Notes under the pieces: model-generated
What the model was told of the DNA's origin: nothing
Database searches by the model: none
Seen by the model: the letters and a program-made list of their open reading frames with translations, nothing else
Translations under genes and position numbers: made by a program
Shown here: piece by piece, positions 23,228-31,758 of the stretch
Numbering within the stretch: position 1 is the first letter of the stretch
Layout of the letters: the number at the start of each line of letters is the position of its first letter
NCBI GenBank assembly: GCA_019244185.1
Contig: JAFATB010000002.1
Span: forward strand, 1-64,000
Length of the DNA stretch: 64,000 bases
Source of the DNA: Acidobacteriota bacterium
GTDB taxonomy: Bacteria; Acidobacteriota; Thermoanaerobaculia; Gp7-AA8
Direction: 5' to 3'

Positions 23228-25217
23228 ACTGAAAGAGCCGCTCGCGTGCGATGAGCTCGCGCGTCATCGCGTTCGCATGCGCGCGCGCCGCGGCGATGCG
23301 CCCCGGCGCGTCGGGCTCGCGCAGTAGGACGCTGACCTGCGCGCGCTTGAAGAGCGCCATCGGATACGCCTCGCTCGACGCCGGGACGCGGTCGAGCGCA
23401 TCGCGCGCGTCGGCGAGCCGGCGATCGGCGAGATAGAGCACGCCGAGCTCGAGGTCGACGTTCGCGCCGGCTGCGCGCGCGCGTTCGAACGCGTCGATCG
23501 CCACCGGCGTCTGACCGAGTTGCATCGCGAGCGTGCCGGTGTGCACGAGCTCCGCGGCGGTCGGCGCACGCAGCGCGGCGACCTTCTGCCGCAACGCGAG
23601 CGCGTCGTCGAGGCGACCTTCGCGCTCGCGGATCGCGGCGAGCGCCTCCAGCGCGGGCACGCGCTCCGGCGACTGCGCGAGGACGTGCTCGAGCATCGGC
23701 TCCGCTTTCTGCCAATCCTTCGTGCGCGCGTAATGCAGCGCGAAGTACGTCTCGACATCCTGCGATTGCGGCGCGACGGCGCGCGCGCGCTCGTACGCGG
23801 CGACGGCCTGCGCGTCGTGGCCGAGGGAGGAGTGCGAGGTGGCCAGACGGAGGATCGCCTCGAGGTTGTGCGGATCGGCGGCGACGATTTTCTCGAGCAG
23901 CGGAATCGCTGCCGCGTATTGCTCGCGCACGAACAGCCCCGCGGCGTCATCGAGCAGCGGAAAGAGTGCGGTCATGTCGGCGGGACGCGGCGCATCGGCG
24001 CGGACGACGGGCGCCACGGTCGATCCGACGTAGCCGAGGGCGGCGAGCTTCTTCTGGTCTTCTGTCGACATCGCGCTCGACGGCGGCGGCGCGGCGGCGT
24101 TCGCGGAGGGCACGGGATAGTCGCGGAGCGCGGCGCGGACGGCGCGCGAAAGCGAGGCAGACGTCGCGTTTGCGACCGCGAGGTTGTGCGTCTCGTGCGG
24201 ATCGGCGATGACGTCATAGATCTCGAGCGCGCCGGCACGGATCGTTTTCTGCTGCGCCTCCACGGCCATCATCTGCGGCTGCCAGCCGTAGTCGAGAAAC
24301 GGCTTCATCGCTTCCGCGACGACGACTTCGCCGTTCGCGCGGCGCAGGCTGTTCTCGTCGCCGAGGCCCGCCCAGTCGCGGATCGTGTGGAAGATGCGGC
24401 GCGTGCTGACCGGCTGCGCGTTTGAGCCCGGAGTCACGCCCGGTCCCACGATGACGAGCGGCACGTGCATCGTCGACTGGTACATGAGATTGCCGTGCTG
24501 CGCCTCGCCGTGCTCGCCGAGTCCTTCGCCGTGATCTCCCGCGATGACGATCGCGCGCGCGGCGCCGGCGTTCGCGTCGAACGCCGCGACCAGGCGCCCG
24601 AGCTGCGCGTCCATCGCCGCGACTTCGCCCATGTACGGATTCTTCGCGTACCGCGTGCGATACGGCTCGGGCGGCGTGTACGGGTAGTGCGGCTCGTAGT
24701 AGTGCACCCAGAGAAAGCGCGGCTTCGTCGAACGTTGCGCGAGCCACGCGACCGCGCGGTCGGTCGTCTCGCGCGCGGAGCGCTCCTGCAGTCCCGCGGA
24801 CGGCTCGTCGTCGTACACGTCGAAGCCGCGCGCGAGGCCGAAGCGCCGCGCGAGTGCGAAGGCGGAGACGAAGGCCGCGGTGTCGTAGCCGGCGTTCTTC
24901 ACGAGCTCCGCGATCACCGGCTCGTTCGCCGCGAGATAGCGGCCGTTCTCGTGAATGCCGTGTCCCGGCGGATAGAGGCCGGTGAGCATCGAGCTGTGCG
25001 ACGGCAGCGTCTGCGGCGTGGTGCAGTACGCCTGCGTGAAGCGCAGCCCGCGCGATGCGAGCGCGTTGAATGCCGGCGTGGCATCGCCGATCGCGTCCGC
25101 GCGCGTGGTGTCGAGCGTCACGAGGAGGATCGACGGCCGCGGTTCCGAGTGCGCCGGCGCGGGCGCTTCGTGGCAGGAGAGAACGAGCAGCGCGAGCAGC
25201 GTGAGGCGGAGCTTCAC
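23226..25217 (-). CDS. Sulfatase-fold hydrolase lipoprotein with C-terminal TPR repeats
   Basis: 663 residues, starting on GTG 25217. Lipobox LVLSC (Cys15), then an alkaline-phosphatase/sulfatase fold to about residue 390: ILLVTLDTTRADAIGD (metal-binding Asp), WVHYYEPHYPY, and VIAGDHGEGLGEHGE (metal-binding DH). At the sulfatase nucleophile site, where C/S-x-P-S-R is expected, the sequence is TLPSHSSMLTG (70-80). A formylglycine-type sulfatase is therefore unlikely; Thr70 may act instead, as in phosphotransferase relatives. From about 420 the protein is a run of TPR helices (GHDAQAVAAYERARAVAP and similar). A TAGAAC hexamer lies 7 bases before the start. Confidence 0.85.
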   Translation of the reverse strand: MKLRLTLLALLVLSCHEAPAPAHSEPRPSILLVTLDTTRADAIGDATPAFNALASRGLRFTQAYCTTPQTLPSHSSMLTGLYPPGHGIHENGRYLAANEPVIAELVKNAGYDTAAFVSAFALARRFGLARGFDVYDDEPSAGLQERSARETTDRAVAWLAQRSTKPRFLWVHYYEPHYPYTPPEPYRTRYAKNPYMGEVAAMDAQLGRLVAAFDANAGAARAIVIAGDHGEGLGEHGEAQHGNLMYQSTMHVPLVIVGPGVTPGSNAQPVSTRRIFHTIRDWAGLGDENSLRRANGEVVVAEAMKPFLDYGWQPQMMAVEAQQKTIRAGALEIYDVIADPHETHNLAVANATSASLSRAVRAALRDYPVPSANAAAPPPSSAMSTEDQKKLAALGYVGSTVAPVVRADAPRPADMTALFPLLDDAAGLFVREQYAAAIPLLEKIVAADPHNLEAILRLATSHSSLGHDAQAVAAYERARAVAPQSQDVETYFALHYARTKDWQKAEPMLEHVLAQSPERVPALEALAAIREREGRLDDALALRQKVAALRAPTAAELVHTGTLAMQLGQTPVAIDAFERARAAGANVDLELGVLYLADRRLADARDALDRVPASSEAYPMALFKRAQVSVLLREPDAPGRIAAARAHANAMTRELIARERLFQ

Positions 25218-25243
25218 GCCGCTCGTTCTAGCACAACGCGCGT

Positions 25244-25654
25244 TCAGCTTGCGCCGAGCTGCTGGAGCAGCGACAGCCGGTCGAGCACGACGCGATGTTC
25301 GCGGATGCGGTCGTCGCGAACGGTGAGGATGTCGATCACTTCGAACGCGACCCGGTTGCCGGACGCCGGCACGCCGAGGAACGGACCGCGGTGCGTGCCG
25401 TCGAAGGTCTTGCGCGTGACGACCTTCTCGTCGTCGGCGATCTGTTCGCCGATGGTGATGCGCAGATCGGGGAACGCCGCGCGCAGGCCGGCGAAGAGCA
25501 TGCGCACGCCGTCGCGCGTCGGCGGCAAGCCGGGCATGGGCGAGTAGTCGACGAAGTCGTCGCCGAGCAGTTCATCGACGACCTCCAGCCGTCCGCCTTC
25601 CTGCGCTTCTTCGATCAGACGCCGCACGAGCTGCTTGTTCGATTCCGCGGACAT
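25244..25654 (-). CDS. SnoaL-like polyketide cyclase/ester cyclase family protein
   Basis: 136-residue NTF2-like protein. The pattern NKQLVRRLIEEAQEGGRLEVVDELLGDDFVDYSP, GVRMLFAGLRAAFPDLRITI, GTHRGPFLGVPASGNRV and DILTVRDDRIREH is typical of the SnoaL/ester-cyclase family, here complete, unlike the shorter relative at 11715. Members have very varied roles and no reaction can be assigned. ATG 25654 has GAGGAGAGA upstream. It lies between a phosphatase gene and the sulfatase-type gene, all on the minus strand, with gaps of 47 and 26 bases. Confidence 0.85.
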   Translation of the reverse strand: MSAESNKQLVRRLIEEAQEGGRLEVVDELLGDDFVDYSPMPGLPPTRDGVRMLFAGLRAAFPDLRITIGEQIADDEKVVTRKTFDGTHRGPFLGVPASGNRVAFEVIDILTVRDDRIREHRVVLDRLSLLQQLGAS

Positions 25655-25701
25655 GGTGTCTCTCCTCGATAGACGCCTACGTGCGCGGCGCGCGCGCGGA
25701 T

Positions 25702-27531
25702 TCATGCGGCGCCGACGTCGATTACGACGAGCGTCAGGTCGTCGGCGTCTTCGCTCGCCTCGCCGCGCCACGCGACGACCGCGTCGATCACGGCGTCGGG
25801 CGAGGCGTTGCGCCGCACGACGTCGCGGAAGCGCTCCTCGCCGAACATTTCGTCGCGCGCGTTGCGCGCCTCGAGGATGCCGTCGGTGTACGCGACGATG
25901 CGGTCGCCGGGCGCCAGCTCGTACGCGGCGGCGGTGTAGGTCGCGTTGCGGAAGCGGCCGAGGAGCGGCGACGGCGGGCCGAGCTCGAGGAAGGTGTCGC
26001 CGCGCACGAGGAGCGGCGGCGGATGCCCCGCGTTGGCGACGGTGACGCGGCGCGCGCCGGCGTCGAACCACAAGTACGTCGCGGTGAGAAAGCCGCGGCG
26101 CAGGTCGCGCGCGAGCGTGCGGTTGAGCGCGTCGAGCAGCGCGGCCGGATCGTCGGCGAGCCGCTCCTGCGACGTCACGGCGATCTTCGCCATCGACGCG
26201 ATCAGCGCCGCGGGCACGCCGTGGCCGGCGACATCGCCCACGAAAACGCCCGCGTGCGTCGCCCCGACGCGCAAAAAGTCGTACAGATCGCCGGCCACCG
26301 ACGACGCCGGGACGTAACGCGCGTCGACGCGCAGCCCCGCGACCTCCGGCATCGACGGCGGCAGGATCGACTGCTGGATCTCGCGCGCCGTCGCGAGCTC
26401 GTTGTCGATGGCGAGGCGTTCGCGCTCGCCGCGCACGAAGCGCACCGTCGCCGCGTAGCCGAGCGCCGCGGCGAAGAGCAGAAAGCCCGGCGTCTCGACC
26501 GCGCTCTGCCACGGCAACACGCCGAGGCGCGCGAGGTTGTTGTTCATCGAGAAGAGGAGAAACGCGAGCGCGCCGGCGACAACCACGCGCAGCTCGCGCG
26601 TCCACAGCCGCCGTTCGACGAGCAGGTTCACGGCGACGATGAGACCGGCGGCGATGACGAGCACGTGGTTCACCGCGTCGAGCGATTCGGCGCGGCCGGC
26701 GATCCAGTCGGACGCGACGCCGATCGGCGCGAAGACGACGAAGACGCGGATCAGCCAGCGCAGCGAGCCGCGCCAGCCGTCGCCCATCAGCTCGCGCGTC
26801 AGCATCCACGCGGGGATGTTGATGATGTAGGTGATGATCGCCGCCGCGCGCACGGAGTCGGACCAGCGCGCGCCGAGCGCGATCGGAAACGCGGTCTGCA
26901 GCGCGACGCGCGTGCCGTACAGCAGCGTGAACCAGCCGAAGAGCCGCAGCGTGCGATCCGCGTCGCGCCGCAGCGCCGAGACGAGGAGCGCGAGCAGGCC
27001 GGAAACCGCGAGGGCGATGCCGAGGAGCGCTTCGCCGGCGTCGACGCGGAACGGCGCGAAGATGACGCTCACGAGCGCCGACGAGAGCGTGCCGCGCGTC
27101 GCCAGCAGCGGATTGCCGCCAAAGTACGGCGGCTCGCCCGCGTGCGGCACGCGCACGTACAGCATGCGTCCCGCACTATGCGGCGGCAGCTCGACGACGT
27201 GCAGCGTGAGCCGCGAGTCCGCGCCGGGATCGTCGAACGTGTAGACCGGCGTCGCGTCGACGTACACCACGAACGCCGGGATGTACGCGCGCGTGACCAT
27301 CCGCGCGTCGTCCGGCATCACCGCCGGCAGCGGATGGCGGAACCAGAGGTCGGTGCGTGGATCGCCGGCGACGTTGCCGCTCCACCCCGACGCCGGCGGC
27401 GTCGAGCGCGGCGGCGTGCGCGCGTAGAGCCACGTGTCGCCGAGCGTCGTCACGCGCGGCGGCGCGGCGCGGCACGCGAACATCAAGAGACAGACGATCG
27501 GCAGCACGACGCGGCGCACGATGACGCGCAT
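25702..27531 (-). CDS. Membrane-bound RsbU/SpoIIE-type PP2C serine/threonine phosphatase
   Basis: 609 residues. An N-terminal hydrophobic leader (VCLLMFAC) precedes a ~140-residue extracytoplasmic beta-rich domain, then about seven membrane spans (155-365), a short linker ERERLAIDNELATAREIQQSILP (the usual coupling helix of RsbU-type proteins), and a PPM/PP2C domain: SSVAGDLYDFL, VFVGDVAGHGVPAALIAS, RVTVANAGHPPPLL and IVAYTDGILEARN with the metal-binding Asp residues. It would dephosphorylate an anti-anti-sigma partner in response to an external signal. No partner switch genes are adjacent. Divergent from spmA. Confidence 0.88.
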   Translation of the reverse strand: MRVIVRRVVLPIVCLLMFACRAAPPRVTTLGDTWLYARTPPRSTPPASGWSGNVAGDPRTDLWFRHPLPAVMPDDARMVTRAYIPAFVVYVDATPVYTFDDPGADSRLTLHVVELPPHSAGRMLYVRVPHAGEPPYFGGNPLLATRGTLSSALVSVIFAPFRVDAGEALLGIALAVSGLLALLVSALRRDADRTLRLFGWFTLLYGTRVALQTAFPIALGARWSDSVRAAAIITYIINIPAWMLTRELMGDGWRGSLRWLIRVFVVFAPIGVASDWIAGRAESLDAVNHVLVIAAGLIVAVNLLVERRLWTRELRVVVAGALAFLLFSMNNNLARLGVLPWQSAVETPGFLLFAAALGYAATVRFVRGERERLAIDNELATAREIQQSILPPSMPEVAGLRVDARYVPASSVAGDLYDFLRVGATHAGVFVGDVAGHGVPAALIASMAKIAVTSQERLADDPAALLDALNRTLARDLRRGFLTATYLWFDAGARRVTVANAGHPPPLLVRGDTFLELGPPSPLLGRFRNATYTAAAYELAPGDRIVAYTDGILEARNARDEMFGEERFRDVVRRNASPDAVIDAVVAWRGEASEDADDLTLVVIDVGAA

Positions 27532-27569
27532 AGTACAAGCGCGCGATTCGGCGCGGTATCCTCCGCGCC

Positions 27570-28178
27570 ATGCTCAACTACATCTGGTTCGGGCTCATGG
27601 CCATCGCGCTCGTCGTGGCCGCGTTCAACGGCACCGCCGCCGCCGTCACGACGGCCGCCGTCGACTCCGCAAAGACCGCCGTCGAGATCGCCCTCGGGCT
27701 CATCGGCATCATGACGCTCTGGCTCGGCATCATGCGCATCGCCGAAGCCGCCGGCCTCGTGACGCTCCTCGGCCGCGCGCTGCGGCCACTGCTGCGGCTC
27801 CTGTTCCCCGAGGTTCCGGCGGAGCATCCGGCGAACGGCGCGATCGTCATGTCGCTCGCCGCGAACATGCTCGGCCTGTCGAACGCCGCGACGCCGCTCG
27901 GCATCAAGGCGATGGAAGAGCTGCAGACGCTGAATCCCGAACCGGAGACCGCGTCGAATCCGATGGTCACGTTCATGACGCTCAACACGTCGGGCGTGCA
28001 GCTGATCCCGAGCACGATGCTCGGCGTGCTCGCCGCGGCGGGCTCGCGCAATCCGACCGCGATCATCGCGACGTCGCTCGTGGCGACGTTCGCCGGCGCC
28101 GTCGCGGCCGTGCTCTCCGCGAAACTGCTGCAGCGCTTCTTCCCGGTCGCGCGACGCCAGCCGGAGGTCGCGCAGTGA
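27570..28178 (+). CDS. spmA: Nucleoside-recognition (Gate) domain membrane protein, SpmA-like
   Basis: 202-residue inner-membrane protein with 4-5 spans and the paired Gate domain typical of SpmA: GLIGIMTLWLGIMRIAEAAG, LFPEVPAEHPANGAIVMSLAANMLGLSNAATPLG, and FMTLNTSGVQLIPST. In Bacillus and Clostridium SpmA and SpmB are needed for spore-core dehydration, but homologues are widespread in non-sporulating bacteria, where their cargo is unknown. Nothing else in this window suggests sporulation. It shares GTGA with spmB, so the two are translationally coupled. Confidence 0.88.
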   Translation: MLNYIWFGLMAIALVVAAFNGTAAAVTTAAVDSAKTAVEIALGLIGIMTLWLGIMRIAEAAGLVTLLGRALRPLLRLLFPEVPAEHPANGAIVMSLAANMLGLSNAATPLGIKAMEELQTLNPEPETASNPMVTFMTLNTSGVQLIPSTMLGVLAAAGSRNPTAIIATSLVATFAGAVAAVLSAKLLQRFFPVARRQPEVAQ

Positions 28179-28708
28179 TCCGCCACGCGCTCGAAACCGT
28201 CTCCGTGTGGGCGGTGCCGTTCCTCCTCGTCGCGATTCCGTTCGTCGGGATCATCCGGAAGGTGAAGGTCTACGACGCGTTCGTCGACGGTGCGAAAGAC
28301 GGCTTCAACGTCGCCGTGAAGATCATCCCGTTCCTCGTCGGCATTCTCGTCGCCATCGGGATGTTCCGCGCGTCGGGCGCGATGGATCTCCTGAACGCGG
28401 CGCTCAAGCCGCTGCTGCAGTCGACCGGCTTTCCGGCCGAGCTCGTGCCGCTCGCGGTGCTGCGCACGCTCACCGGCAGCGGCTCGCTCGCGTTCACCAC
28501 GGACCTCATCAAGACCTACGGCCCCGACTCGCTCCTCGCGCGCATGGCCTCGACGATGTACGGCAGCTCCGAGACGACGTTCTACGTGATCGCGGTCTAC
28601 TTCGGCGCGGTCAGCGTGAAGCGCACGCGCCACGCGGTGCCGGCCGCGCTCATCGGCGATCTCGTGGCGGCGCTGGCGACGGTCGCGATCTGCACGTTCA
28701 TGTTCTGA
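28175..28708 (+). CDS. spmB: Nucleoside-recognition (Gate) domain membrane protein, SpmB-like
   Basis: 177-residue partner of SpmA, starting on GTG 28175. The pattern VDGAKDGFNVAVKIIPFLVGILVAIGMFRASGAMD and TLTGSGSLAFTTDLIKTYGPDSL, then YGSSETTFYVIAVYFGAV, matches SpmB well. The GSGS and SSETTFY segments are the conserved Gate-domain helices. The stop lies inside the last codons of the convergent permease gene (11-base overlap), leaving no room for a terminator. Confidence 0.88.
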   Translation: MIRHALETVSVWAVPFLLVAIPFVGIIRKVKVYDAFVDGAKDGFNVAVKIIPFLVGILVAIGMFRASGAMDLLNAALKPLLQSTGFPAELVPLAVLRTLTGSGSLAFTTDLIKTYGPDSLLARMASTMYGSSETTFYVIAVYFGAVSVKRTRHAVPAALIGDLVAALATVAICTFMF

Positions 28709-29981
28709 GCGCGCGCGGCCTGCGCGTCGACGCGAGATACACGAGCGCGCCGACGACCAGCGCGAGCGTGGCCGCGAGGAAGTTGAAGCGGTTCATGTTG
28801 AAGAAGAAGGCGAGCGAGATCAGTACGCCGAGGATCGGCAGCACGAGCCCCGGCGTCCGGAAGCCTTCGTTCAGCTTGCGCAGCCGCGGCACGGCCGCGC
28901 ACGTGACGAGATACGTCGTGAGACGCGCGACGGCGGAGAGCATCGCCAGCTGGCGGAACGAGCCGCCGAGCGCGAGCGCGGCCGCGACGATGCTGTGCAC
29001 GAGGATGGCGAACGTCGGCGTGCGGAAGCGCGGGTGCACGTACGACAGCGGCCCGAGGTTGCGGTCGAGGGAGAGCGCGAAGAGCATGCGCGAGCCCTCG
29101 AGCATCGTGCCGGAGTTCGTGCCCGCCATCGACAGCAGCGCGCCGAGCGTGACGACGATCGCGCCGACGGGACCGACGATGGCCGCCGCCGCGGAGGCGA
29201 TCGGCGTGTCGCTCGTCGAGAGATCGGGCAGCGCCGACATCGCGCCGAGCTGCGCGAGGACGTACAACGCGGCGATGGCGACGGTGCCGGCGAGCAGCGC
29301 GAGCGGCAGGTCGCGGCGCGGATTGCGGAACTCGCCCGCGGGCACGCCGAGGTTTTCGAAGCCGGCGTACGCGAAGAGCATGAAGAGCGCCGCGCCGTTC
29401 CAGTCCGTGCCCGCCGGCGGCAGATGCAGCGACGCCGGAATCGGGTTCGTCTTCCACGCCACGAGCGCGATGATGATGAAGCCGACCAGCGGCACGAGCT
29501 TCCCCGTCGTGAAGACGTAGATCGACGCCGCGCCGTACTTCACGCCGACCAGGTGAATGAGCGCGAGCACGACGATGCTCGAGATGATGATCGCCGCGCG
29601 CGGCCCGGTCTCTTTCGCCGACGGAAAGAAGAGCGCCAGCGCGACCACGAAGCCATTCGACAGCGACGCGAGCGACGTCGTGCGCGCCAGCCAGTTCATC
29701 CAGCCCGTTTCGAAGCCGACGAAATCGCCGAACGCCGACCGCGCGTACAGATACGCGCCGCCCGGCTCCGTGAAGTGACTCGACGCCTCGGCGAAACAGA
29801 GCACGAGCACGAACACCGGAATCGCAAACAGCAGCGGCGCCCACAACGAGAACGGCCCGAGCAGCTTGTACGACTCGTAGGGGAGGAGGAAGACGCCGGA
29901 GCCGACCACGGCATTGATGCACATGGCGACGAGACCGGGGAGGCCGACGGTGCGGATGAGTTTTGCGGATTGGTCGCTCAT
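28698..29981 (-). CDS. APC-superfamily amino-acid permease
   Basis: 427-residue transporter with about 12 membrane spans. The first helix carries the APC signature INAVVGSGVFLLPY (unwound GSG substrate site), followed by EASSHFTEPGGAYLYARSAFGDFVGFETGW with the conserved PGG-Y motif, and a sixth helix FAYAGFENLGVPAGEFRNPRRDLP. These are features of amino acid/polyamine:proton symporters or antiporters. The substrate cannot be told. The gene begins just after a strong inverted-repeat element and overlaps spmB at its 3' end. Confidence 0.9.
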   Translation of the reverse strand: MSDQSAKLIRTVGLPGLVAMCINAVVGSGVFLLPYESYKLLGPFSLWAPLLFAIPVFVLVLCFAEASSHFTEPGGAYLYARSAFGDFVGFETGWMNWLARTTSLASLSNGFVVALALFFPSAKETGPRAAIIISSIVVLALIHLVGVKYGAASIYVFTTGKLVPLVGFIIIALVAWKTNPIPASLHLPPAGTDWNGAALFMLFAYAGFENLGVPAGEFRNPRRDLPLALLAGTVAIAALYVLAQLGAMSALPDLSTSDTPIASAAAAIVGPVGAIVVTLGALLSMAGTNSGTMLEGSRMLFALSLDRNLGPLSYVHPRFRTPTFAILVHSIVAAALALGGSFRQLAMLSAVARLTTYLVTCAAVPRLRKLNEGFRTPGLVLPILGVLISLAFFFNMNRFNFLAATLALVVGALVYLASTRRPRALRT

Positions 29982-29998
29982 GCGTGGTTGCTCGCTTC

Positions 29999-30112
29999 AA
30001 AAGCTGAATGAAGAATGCAGAACGCAGAATGAAGAATTGAGAAGCGCTCCGCGTCTTCGGTTCCCCTTTCTGAATTCTGCATTCTGCGTTCTGCATTCTT
30101 CATTCAGCTTTT
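29999..30112. repeat. Inverted-repeat element with 40-base arms
   Basis: Bases 29999-30038 and 30073-30112 are reverse complements at 39 of 40 positions, around a 34-base centre. The arms are built of degenerate 7-8 base units (GAATGCAG, AACGCAG, GAATGAAG) and are AT-rich, in sharp contrast to the surroundings. The element lies between two minus-strand genes, and its right arm supplies the last three codons and the stop of the D-aminoacylase-like gene. No transposase or target duplication is visible; a MITE-like or REP-like dispersed element is possible. As RNA it would form a very stable hairpin. Confidence 0.85.
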
Positions 30113-31758
30113 CTCCCTCTATGCCCCTTCCCTCGAATCACCTTCCCCGCATACACGCCGTTCACGTTCCCGTCGCGCATCTCCAACTTCCCATTCACCA
30201 CCACGTCCGCCACCCCCACCGACATATGGTGCGGGTCTTCGAACGTGGCCACGTCGGCGATGGTGTTCGGATCGAAGACGATGATGTCGGCTTTCATGCC
30301 CGGGCGCAGCACGCCGCGGTCGGTGAGGTTCGCGCGGATGGCGGCCTGCGAGGTCATCTTGCGCACGGCCTCTTCGATCGTGAAGAGGTGCTCGTCGCGG
30401 ACGTAGTGTCCGGCCACGCGCGCGAACGTGCCGTACGAGCGCGGATGCACCGCCGTTCCCGCCGCGCGAATCGCCGGCGACGGCGAGCTGCCGTCCGAGC
30501 CGACGGAGACCCACGACTGCTTCAGCGCCGTGCGCACGTCGTCTTCGCTCATCGAGAAGAAGATGACGCGCGGCGACGCCGGATTCGTTTCGAACAACTT
30601 CATGATCGCTTCCTCGGGGGCGACGTTCATTGCCGCCGCGATCTCGGGGACGTACTTTTTCGTGTAGCGCTCGTCGTCCTTGTTGTAGACCTGCGTGATG
30701 TAGATCCCGCGCTCGCCGCGCTTCGCGACCTGCGCGCGCAGCGCCTCCGCGATCTTCGCGCGCGCGTCGGGATCGCCGAGGCGCTTGCGCAGCTCCGCGT
30801 AACCGCCTTCGAGCGCCCAGTCGGGAACGAGCGTGCTGAGACCCGTGCCTGACGCGGCGTACGGATAGACGTTCGCGGCCACGTCGATGCCCTCGGCGCG
30901 CGCGGTCTCGATGCGCTCGAGGACGTGCGGCATCTTTCCCCAGTTCGCGCGGCCGCCGATCTTGAGGTGCCAGATGTTGACCGGGATGTGCGCCTCGCGT
31001 CCGATGCGGAAGGCCTCGTCCATCGCGCTGTCGATGTGGTCGCCCTCGTCGCGCATGTGCGTGAAGTAGACGCCGCCGTACTTCGCGGCGACCTTCGCGA
31101 GGTTGATGATCTCGTCGGTCGTCGAGTACATGGCCGGCAGGTAGATGAGCGACGTCGAGATGCCGATCGCGCCGTCGCGCATGGCCTGCTCGACGATCGC
31201 TTCCATCGCGTGCATCTCGTCCATCGTCGGCGCGCGGTTGACGTCGCCGATGACCATCTCGCGCGGGTTCGACGCGCCGACGAGCATGGCGAAGTTGATC
31301 GCGGCGGGGTGGTGGTCGAGCGCGTCGAGGAAGTCGCCGAGCGTCTTCCACGGCGCCTTCGGCGTGACCTTGTCGGCGCGCTGCGGCGCGGGCGAAGTGC
31401 CTTCGCCGCCGACTTCGGTCGTCACGCCCTGGCGCAGCTTCGCCTCGACCTGCGGGTCGTCGAACGAGTTCTCGTAGGACCAGCCGAGGAGATCGATGAA
31501 GCCGGGGGAGACGAGGAGATCGTGGGCGTCGATGGTGGTCTCGGCGGGCGTGTCGTGCAGGTCGCCGATGGCGACGATGGTGTCGCCTTCGATGCCGACG
31601 TCGCCGCGGAACCACGGCGCGCCGGTGCCGTCGACGATCCGGCCGTTGGTGATTTTCAGATCGAGCATCGGTTTGGGATTCGGCATGGTGGCGCAACCGG
31701 CAAGCAGCATGGCAACCGTCGTGGCAAATGCATTGGTAACGATTTTACCAATCTTCAT
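30100..31758 (-). CDS. N-acyl-D-amino-acid deacylase-like amidohydrolase, lipoprotein
   Basis: 552-residue amidohydrolase-superfamily protein with a lipobox (AMLLAGC). D-aminoacylases release D-amino acids from N-acyl forms. Visible are the N-terminal composite domain ([24 protein letters not shown]), [25 protein letters not shown]-like loop, [37 protein letters not shown], and the His-containing NIWHLKIGG. At the first metal site, HxH is expected after GFID but LLGWS is found, so metal binding must rely on the later Glu/His residues or differ. ATG 31758 overlaps the lysA stop. The last codons lie within an inverted-repeat element. Confidence 0.85.
   Translation of the reverse strand: MKIGKIVTNAFATTVAMLLAGCATMPNPKPMLDLKITNGRIVDGTGAPWFRGDVGIEGDTIVAIGDLHDTPAETTIDAHDLLVSPGFIDLLGWSYENSFDDPQVEAKLRQGVTTEVGGEGTSPAPQRADKVTPKAPWKTLGDFLDALDHHPAAINFAMLVGASNPREMVIGDVNRAPTMDEMHAMEAIVEQAMRDGAIGISTSLIYLPAMYSTTDEIINLAKVAAKYGGVYFTHMRDEGDHIDSAMDEAFRIGREAHIPVNIWHLKIGGRANWGKMPHVLERIETARAEGIDVAANVYPYAASGTGLSTLVPDWALEGGYAELRKRLGDPDARAKIAEALRAQVAKRGERGIYITQVYNKDDERYTKKYVPEIAAAMNVAPEEAIMKLFETNPASPRVIFFSMSEDDVRTALKQSWVSVGSDGSSPSPAIRAAGTAVHPRSYGTFARVAGHYVRDEHLFTIEEAVRKMTSQAAIRANLTDRGVLRPGMKADIIVFDPNTIADVATFEDPHHMSVGVADVVVNGKLEMRDGNVNGVYAGKVIRGKGHRGRKAE

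Noticed and set aside
29999-30112. Intrinsic terminator or insertion sequence
   Set aside because: The arms are far too long and AT-rich for a normal terminator, there is no clear T-run immediately after a GC stem, and no transposase frame or target duplication is present.
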